The notes beneath the pieces are model-generated. The model was not told the DNA's origin. It searched no databases and was given only the letters and a program-made list of their open reading frames with translations. DNA of 64,000 nt from Symbiodinium natans. Lineage: Eukaryota > Sar > Dinophyceae > Suessiales > Symbiodiniaceae. The stretch covers positions 149,862-213,861 of the forward strand of contig CAJNDS010000151.1 of the NCBI GenBank assembly GCA_905221605.1. Reading direction: 5' to 3'. Positions 58,003 to 64,000 of the stretch are shown one piece after another; positions within the stretch are counted from its first letter, which is position 1, and each line of letters opens with the position of its first letter. A program made the translations under genes and the position numbers.

Positions 58003-58669
58003 AGGGAGGGACAGATTCGGGGCGGGACCGACCGAGAGAGAGAAAGAGAGAGAGAGAGTGAGGGAGGTAAAGGCATCACCGGCCAGACAAGGGACTCGCG
58101 GGCCCTTCGGGGCAGCTCCCTCTCGGGGGGGCTTAGCGTGTGGAGAGAGCGAGAGAGAGCGAGTGAAAGAGACAGATTCGGGGAGGGACTCGCACGCCAA
58201 ACTGAGATGAGGACCTGCATGTTTTTCTCGGACTGCCGAAGGGGAAAGGAAGAGTAAACGACAACACCTCGTGAACGCAGTTCCTGATTCAAAGTTTGAA
58301 TTACAGGGGAGCCGTTTCCCCACGTTTTCGACCCAAGTGTTCCCGGGCGCGCCAGCGCATGGGGGTTCAGGAACTCCTGCCCTGCCCCCAAGCCCCGAAG
58401 AAGAAGAAGAAGAAGCAGAAGGAGAAGGAGAGACTCGGCTGGCCAAAGAAGGACCTGTTCGTCGAGTGTCGTACCTGTGAACGCCAGGGGCCTCGGGAGC
58501 CCCCCGGGAGCACAGCTGCATCGTAAGAGAGGCCTTTATATGGATCACGTGAGGCCACAGTGAAGGACATGGTCAATCTCCGGTGGTGGCTGTCACAATC
58601 GTTGCAAGCGAAGCTTGAGGCCTGTGCTTTGACAAGAGATTTGGGCTTCCGGGATGATCACTGGTGCAG
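51038..58669 (+). CDS. Single-domain voltage-gated cation channel with EF-hand tail
   Basis: Six-transmembrane channel of the voltage-gated ion transport family, probably a tetramer passing Na+ or Ca2+. Exons: 51,038-51,099 (S1), 51,208-51,334 (S2), 51,395-51,447 (S3), 52,190-52,242 (S4), 53,031-53,070 (S4-S5), 53,262-53,324 (S5), 53,413-53,497 and 53,921-53,976 (pore), 54,325-54,396 (S6), 54,691-54,751, 55,057-55,095, 55,663-55,715 (EF-hand), 56,592-56,628, 56,790-56,832, 57,618-57,680 and 58,554-58,669. S4 has Arg/Lys every third residue (RIARLLRLTRLLRMAR). S6 runs into NMLMIGVMCEVI. The tail has an EF-hand loop, so Ca2+ control is likely. Upstream exons, the S3-S4 link and the final stop were not found. 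Confidence 0.87.
51208..51447 (+). CDS. Channel exons, S2 and S3
   Basis: 51,208-51,334 includes VFFWVEHFFCAFFFLELILR (S2, with the conserved Glu). A 60-base GT-AG intron follows. 51,395 to about 51,447 reads DMWLVFDSFLVMAMVLQ, with the S3 Asp. Confidence 0.85.
52190..53070 (+). CDS. Channel exons, S4 voltage sensor and S4-S5 linker
   Basis: 52,190-52,242 reads VLRIARLLRLTRLLRMA and splits the next Arg codon (AG|G) at a GC donor. 53,031-53,070 continues LLRFMPELFILVK. The 788-base intron has CAGG at both ends. Confidence 0.88.
53131..53165 (+). repeat. Short dispersed intronic element, partial copy 3
   Basis: Begins AGGGAATCCTACTATTTGG like the copies at 22,261 and 25,452. It lies inside the channel intron 53,071-53,261. 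Confidence 0.5.
53262..53497 (+). CDS. Channel exons, S5 and pore start
   Basis: 53,262-53,324 reads AIVAAMRSVVFTLALLILLL then Y. After an 88-base GC-AG intron, 53,413-53,497 reads AFSIAFTQSLKGTECGKTYF then DTVLFSMQ. Confidence 0.88.
53921..53976 (+). CDS. Channel exon, pore loop
   Basis: Completes a split Ser codon and reads FFIFGTLLDEVWDLVSAM. The acidic LLDE position is where selectivity residues would be expected, but the alignment is too loose to predict the ion. The donor is not fixed. Confidence 0.7.
54153..54205. repeat. (GA)n-rich tract in a channel intron
   Basis: GAGA runs with occasional AAAG and CAGA interruptions between the pore and S6 exons. Confidence 0.85.
54325..54751 (+). 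CDS. Channel exons, S6 and the start of the cytosolic tail
   Basis: 54,325-54,396 reads LWLALVGLYVFIIFSSITIM then NML and splits a Met codon at a GC donor. 54,691-54,751 reads IGVMCEVITAVAAAEKESLQ. The intron between holds a 94-bp tandem duplication. Confidence 0.9.
54432..54605 (+). repeat. 94-bp tandem duplication inside the S6 intron
   Basis: GACGAG(T/C)CATGTG(T/C)TTGG starts at 54,432 and again at 54,526. The copies share most of the following 70 bases (CCGCTTGCTGC, TTGCAAAGTT). Confidence 0.8.
55057..55715 (+). CDS. Channel exons, post-S6 helix and EF-hand
   Basis: 55,057 to about 55,095 reads VSWVKETLQRVMG. 55,663-55,715 reads SDVYVDQHEFYQILRDE, the second half of an EF-hand loop and its exiting helix. 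The first half of the loop must lie in an exon I could not place. Confidence 0.75.
55893..56030. mobile_element. MITE-like element with terminal inverted repeats, copy 2
   Basis: The 22-base termini match at 21 positions (left end from 55,893, right end to 56,030), with core GGGTTCTTAA. The interior is the reverse orientation of the 50,020 copy. It sits inside the channel intron 55,716-56,591. Confidence 0.8.
56388..56485. repeat. Tandem repeats of about 30 bp in a channel intron
   Basis: Imperfect copies of a unit with GGGGTTGGGC and CAGGGACACT. A related single piece is at about 48,985-49,057 (CTTCGATCATCCCCACCCTA and GGGCACTCCAGGGATACT). Confidence 0.7.
56502..56557 (-). repeat. Dispersed 56-bp repeat, inverted copy 2
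   Basis: Reverse complement of 36,721-36,776 with few differences. The minus frame reads GVGLLDFKLNSSPRP. It directly follows the tandem repeats at 56,388-56,485. Confidence 0.7.
56592..56832 (+). CDS. Channel exons, second EF-hand-like segment
   Basis: 56,592 to about 56,628 reads EVARALNDVGVD. 56,790 to about 56,832 reads ASLIDFADLIFE, the 'L.DFADFIF' element typical of this channel tail. The junction between the two is not resolved. Confidence 0.7.
57618..58669 (+). CDS. Channel exons, tail helices
   Basis: 57,618-57,680 (21 codons) reads VCRISFADFVEQVLQLQKSN then T. The GC-AG intron 57,681-58,553 joins it in frame to 58,554 onward: ATVKDMVNLRWWLSQSLQAK then LEA. GCC is present at both borders. 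The end near 58,669 is approximate. Confidence 0.8.
57914..58175. repeat. GA-rich microsatellite cluster in the last channel intron
   Basis: Several (GA)n and (GTGAGA)n runs at 57,914-57,935, 57,966-58,005, 58,030-58,060 and 58,143-58,170. Long minus-strand Ser-Leu frames across them are artefacts. Confidence 0.85.
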
Positions 58670-58679
58670 GTACATCCTT

Positions 58680-60600
58680 CCACCCTTTCACAAAGCCGCA
58701 ATCCTTTTTACATGATTTAAGGGCAAAGAAAACTCCAAGAAACCCAGGCCAGGTCTTGTCGGGCTTCTGGAAACACACGTATTGCAAGGCGACCATGGAC
58801 AAGGTCATGACGCAATACCTGCCATGTTCTGACGGCGGACCTTACCGTTCTGAGAAGCTTTCCTCGGCTCGGAGTAGGCGGTTCTAGCACTATCTGAATC
58901 TGCTGGTGGCTTCCTTTTGGAATGCTTCTTATGACCTTTTTTCACGACCAAGGGGATGTTCCACGAGCATGACAAGGGGCACCACGAGAGTTGCGAGCGG
59001 CTCCTTAGAGCCATTCTTCTCCATTGGTATACTCCGAACATTGCCGGGTGATTTCGGTCTCCTGTCTCAACCCGCTCTGGCACAGTCCAAGTAGATGTAC
59101 ATTCAATGTCAAAGGCAGCAGGACCAAACTAGTGACAATGGCCAGCTAATGTCCTGCGCAGCGGGTGCTTCCAGAAAGTTTGCGAGAATTTGATTTGCAG
59201 CAGTGCAACGTTTAATACCAGCAGGGGTAGTGCTTCTTGGCTCCACCTCACGCCTCAGCCGCAGCTCGCAGAGTGGAGATGTTCAAAATAGGACAAACGA
59301 GTAATTCCAGAGAAAGCACTTGAACATGGACCCCTGCACATATGGCGTACGCGCACACATGATCATGAGGCTCGCTCCTGTGCAAACTTGGCGTTGAGCT
59401 CCAGCGAAGTGCAGCATCTCTGCGTAGCAGCTCCAGCAAGCGGTCGCGCTGGTCTTTGCCAAGATTAAGCGGCAGCCCAGACTGCTCTGCTTACTTCATG
59501 GTGGTTCGGGTTCAAGTTTGGCAGGCCAGCAATGGAACGCTTGCGAGCCGCTGTGAATTTGCATGCTTTCCAAACGACAAAGCATGAGTTTTCCGAAGGT
59601 TTCCATATGCGGCAGTGTCAAGAGAACACAATTTTTGGCGATTCCGACAAGAAATGGGGCTCGTCAGGCCGCTGTTTCGACACGCCGCCCTGCAGAGCAA
59701 GAATGCTCAGCGCCCCACGGCTCGGGGTTGACCCCCTCTATCGCTGAATTAGTCTTGGTGCAGAGGGCCTCTCTTTTACTCTTGGCGGCACTGTCAGTAA
59801 GTTGAGGGGCTGAGAGGAACAAAGGGCGACAGACATAAGTCCGAAGTCGCATGGTGCGTAGTAGTCATCCGCATGTGGGTTAAGGGCCAGGCTTTTCAAG
59901 TCTAGTTTAGAGTCGGTAAGAGCAGCAACAGCAACACCAGCAACTCACCTGTCGGACGCGACTCGTGACATGACGAACCTTCATGTGTCAAAAGTGCTAG
60001 ATCCGTCAAAGCTAGCCATCGAAGCAGACAGCCACAACTCACAACCTCGGCGACAACACTAGCGACAACGACAGACCGTGGCCATGCAAAGGAAGAGCTT
60101 CTTGACAGCTGGGTTTGTGACTTCGCTTTGCATGGAGGAATGTCGTTGTGAAAAGGCTACAACGCCTTCAACGCTATTCGCAGGGCCCCCAAGCACCATT
60201 GTTCCTCAGGCAAGATTGTCTCGCGGCCTCTCCCGTGCCAGAAATATATCGACATGGGCGCAGTTGCTTCTCTGCCGTAAATATGCCGCACACACAAAGC
60301 TGCCCGCAAAACGTAATCTCGTGCCTGAAATGTATCGACATGGGCGCAGTTGCTTCTCTGCCGTAAATAGGTTGCACACATAAAGCTGCCCGTAAAACAG
60401 AACCTGTAAATAGCCAGAAATGGTACAAGTTGCAGCATGCCTGCGAACAGTGCCATAAGTGCTTAAAAATTTAGCGCAATTGGAGCTTGTAAACCTTTTA
60501 AACCGCCATAAAAAGCAGCATTTGCCACCGGCGAAAACTGTTCGAAAAGTTATCGTTTCCAAGGTTTGGAGCGAGCCCTAAACCCTAAGCCCTAATCAGA
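58680..60600. other. Spacer after the channel gene
   Basis: No recognised gene. Minus-strand frames at 58,805-59,083 (Lys-rich) and 59,248-59,439 (RDRLLELLRRDAALRWSS) look protein-like but have no motif or supported splice sites. A tandem duplication is at 60,241-60,400 and a telomere-like word at about 60,575-60,592. Confidence 0.4.
60241..60400 (+). repeat. 86-bp tandem duplication
   Basis: GAAAT(A/G)TATCGACATGGGCG starts at 60,241 and again at 60,327. Both copies run through GCAGTTGCTTCTCTGCCG and AAAGCTGCCCG. Confidence 0.9.
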
Positions 60601-60649
60601 AATACTTTAACTGCAGTATTTGGATCTTGGGAACATTAGGTCAATGCTG

Positions 60650-63600
60650 TAGCTGGCAGCATTTTTGGATCTTGTAAATAAGTAGTCTACAAAAAGTCTT
60701 GAATCATTAATTACGAATATAAGAATTGGGGGTAGACATACGTTTTTCGAATGATCTTTTCGTTATTCTACTCGATGTTTAATGAAATTTTTGGAAATGA
60801 AAGATTTAGAAGTATTTCTCTATCTTGATTTCGAAGAAGAAATCTCAGGAATATTTATCTTCGAAAAAATCTTCATATGGATCATTTTCTGAAGATATTT
60901 TTTATATAATTTTCTGAATTTAATATTTTCTTTAATTCGGGATTCATAATTTATTTCGGCCGGATTGATTTATGAGAATATATGTCAGGTCATTAGATTC
61001 TGAAAGGATTTATGGAATTAAGTTTTTTAAATGATATATCAATTAAGAAATTTGAATTTTTATGGAATATTGAATTGGTGGTTAGGATATCATGCAAAAA
61101 ATCACATTCTGCTATGAAAAGGTCCATTATTTTATGCTTGATTTAATTCGGGGGTATAGATCTCTTATTTCTAAGTCGAGCTCTGTTGGTAGTTCGGGAA
61201 ATATAAATGTAAGGTATTTATATTCTGTCGTATTAAACAAAGGGCAAGAATAAGAGGAATTTCATTGGAAATTGATATAGGAATCGAAAATCTGAATATG
61301 AGATAAATGAATTGGAATGAAAAATGTTTAATATTGAATTTTTCCATCGAAGAATATTGATGGAAAAGATGGAAACCTCATATATTTCTATTATGGAATT
61401 CTATCATCAAATATTCGCAATTCGTTCTTAAAATATTTTTGAATTCTTTTGTCTCGTAGATGCATATGTTGGAAAATGATTAAATTATTCTTCATTTTTA
61501 TTGGAGGTATATTTCTGAAGATTTCATCGATCTATAAATTCAAGATATTTCTCTTTCATTAATGAATATATTCATCATTCTTTAAGAGGATATTCTTTTC
61601 ATTCTGAATATTTCGGATCACGCAAGCTCTGCTATCATGGATTATTATATGTATATATTCTTTCTTGGGAAGATATTATTTATTATTGGAAATCATTCGT
61701 GAGATCATTTTTAGTGGGCGTCATGGAATTTTTCTTGTTAGGAGTCTATTCTAATCTTTCTATTTAATATCTTCTTCTCATTCTGATATGCCAAAGAATA
61801 TTCATTGATCTATTGGTATGGAAAGGAGCTCTCTATATTTAAAAAAAAATCTCATTAGAAATTTATTCTATCTCTCACTTCTATCGATCAATTAATGATT
61901 GAATGAAATGATAGGTTTGAATTGATTCCAAATAGATGATTTCAATCTATATTTTCCGATCATAAAGAATTTAAATCAAATTATATTTGAGATTTTTCTC
62001 TATATAATCTGATTGGGAATTCTAAATATCTCTTCGTATATTATCTTATCAATGGCATCAAGGCGAGAGATAAGAATTTCTTCGTGAATTCATTATATAG
62101 GAATATTTCTGAAAGAAGGGGAAATGAATAATGTCATGATCGTCTCGTCTTCTATTTATAATTCGAATTGAATAAGAGCATTGGTGATGATTTTATTTGG
62201 AATTTACTTCAATTATCAAGGATAGATAATTAAGATCGTATCATGCCTATTGAGATGAAGATCTATTCTCGATCTTTCTTTGAATATACGATCATCTTTA
62301 TTTAATACCATATGATATCATTAGATATTCTCGGATTTCGTATTTCTATATATATATATGAAGAAATTTTCTTCTTTCTATATAAAATTGAATATAATGA
62401 TTATCTTCGATGATATGCAGATATGCATATAAGATTCTATATAAAAAAATATTATATATTCATAAAATGAAGAATATTCGAAGATTTGACAAGATCATAT
62501 AAATCAAGGATATAATAGATTATGAGAAATTCAATATGTATCTATTCTTTCTGGGAGGAAGAAGAATTATAGTTTCTTATGAAAGAAAAAAGAAAAGATT
62601 AGAATTTTATTAGAAGTAAAAATATTTAGTATAATATTTTTTTGGAAGATAAAATATATATATATATATATATTAATTCAATCTATAATTATTTCTTGAA
62701 ATAAAATAATGAAAAATTGGCGAATTAATAAAATATCATGAACATCTTGCTTGATGAGATCAATGATTTGAAAATTCTTCGATTATCATTTATATTTCAT
62801 TTTTTCAGAGGAAAATATTAATAAAATCTATTTAATATCATAGAAATAAATATTCCGATTCTTCTATCTATATTCTATGGTATAATGAATTTCTTTTCAA
62901 AAATATCGAAAAATGATTGGTAATCTCAAAGCATATCGTTCCATCGAGAATTCGTCAATCTTAGATGAATATTTGATATTCTCATCATATCTCTTTCTCA
63001 ATGAATTTCTATATTTATTGGTGCAAGATCTCTTATATAGATGATTTCATTTCATCGTATATATTATCGTCTAAAATACCGCTTGAATTTAGATTGAGGA
63101 TAAATTCTGGAGTTTCGTTTTGGTGTCATTGTTTCTTGGGTTCCATGTATCTGATAATTCGGGTGATGGTGGTCTTTTCTTGTGGGAATATATGGGATAT
63201 TTGATTTCGTTGAATTCATTCATGATTCTCGATTGATAAAATAAAAGGATAAAATTCTAATTTCTTTCATTCTTATGGGAATAGAAATCTCTCATAAATC
63301 TTAATTTCGAAGAGATCTATCGTCAGAGAATCCAAAAATAGAGGAGAAATATATCGCCCAAATGATATGTATATCCAAATAAATGAAAGATAATCCATAA
63401 TCATAAAAATAACAAGAATTTCGATCTCTCCAAGACGTCTCGATATATTTAAAAGCTCGCCGCCACCCCCAATAAATCTAGAAAGATGAAAGAATAAGAA
63501 GAATCGAAGCTTCCTAAATATAGATCTATCGATTCTAATGATGAATATTAATAATTATTTGATGATTTCGATGACTAGAATTTATATATAATTTCTTGAA

Positions 63601-64000
63601 AATTCGAGCAAATGATCAATATGTTCGATGAAGAAATTCTAGAATCGATCCTCGAAAACGAGAATATTTGAAAAAATTTATCTAATTCTCAAGAATTCTT
63701 ATATTCTTGGATTCCTAAATCGTATCTAGATCCAAGCATATGATTTAGATCGATCCCCTCATTTATGATATGATCTATGATACAATACAAGAGATTTATG
63801 CTCCCAAAAATATCAAGTTATTATGAAATCTTCAATAAAAGAGAATCGTATTCCCCATAGAAATCGAAAGAAATATATATATATATATATATTATACTCG
63901 AATAAGATATAAATGAGAGAAATGAGGCATTTCCGTACTCCCAAGTACATGTATGATCCCGCCAACGCCTCGAATTAGATCCAGGAGAAAAGAAGTGCCC
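60650..64000. other. AT-rich block of foreign composition, no gene recognised
   Basis: From about 60,640-60,720 the sequence changes from roughly half GC to about one-quarter GC and stays so to near the end. There are no TTTAGGG words, no splice-like exons and no open frame over 70 codons. The longest (63,001-63,204) matches no family I know. ATAT runs occur near 62,350, 62,655 and 63,870. I found no tRNA or rRNA and no cox or cob motif. The last 80 bases become GC-balanced again. This may be an assembly join, contamination or an insertion. Confidence 0.7.

Noticed and set aside
57873-58548. Ser/Leu-rich minus-strand frames of up to 216 codons
   Set aside because: Translations of GA microsatellites within the last channel intron.
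58805-59439. Possible minus-strand exons (Lys-rich; RDRLLELLRRDAALRW)
   Set aside because: Protein-like locally, but no splice borders, motif or continuation could be supported.
63001-63204. 67-codon frame in the AT-rich block
   Set aside because: No similarity to cox, cob or other organelle proteins I could recognise; a frame this short is expected by chance.
1-64000. tRNA, rRNA, CRISPR arrays and the dinoflagellate spliced-leader sequence
   Set aside because: Read for on both strands by eye and not seen; CCGTAGCC at about 50,097 is too short to call a relict spliced leader.

Overview
The window looks like nuclear DNA of a dinoflagellate, most likely a member of the Suessiales such as a Symbiodiniaceae species. 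The evidence is the splice-site pattern. In 16 introns whose borders I could fix by protein continuity, the donor is GC (10), GA (3) or GT (3), the acceptor is always AG, and 15 of 16 acceptors are AG|G. This mix is known from dinoflagellates. Plant-type telomere heptamers (TTTAGGG/CCCTAAA) are scattered through the introns and spacers. All recognisable genes lie on the plus strand, and most are cut into exons of 40-200 bases, so long open frames are a poor guide here.

Layout. 1-5,245 is a GC-rich satellite with a 140-bp higher-order unit, then a 313-bp one, then decayed copies. It is followed by degenerate telomere-like repeats. About 9,120-16,107 is a multi-exon WD40-repeat gene. 19,861-26,931 is a secreted or ER-type prolyl 4-hydroxylase-like 2-oxoglutarate/Fe(II) dioxygenase. 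27,504-29,879 is a multi-pass membrane protein with a TIR-like domain, carrying an in-frame TAG. 37,094-38,323 is a RanBP2-zinc-finger protein with vault-like repeats. About 43,744-45,247 is an unrecognised small gene with a coiled coil. About 51,038-58,669 is a one-domain six-transmembrane voltage-gated cation channel with a C-terminal EF-hand region. From about 60,650 to the end the DNA switches to very AT-rich sequence with no recognisable gene, unlike everything before it.

Nothing suggests that the genes form one pathway. They are a same-strand array, as is usual in dinoflagellates. The most unusual content is in the introns: telomeric heptamers, a small element with terminal inverted repeats in two copies, another short dispersed element in three copies, and short direct repeats at several splice borders. 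Together these suggest introner-like intron gain. Exon borders marked 'about' are approximate. All functions are read from motifs, without database searches.
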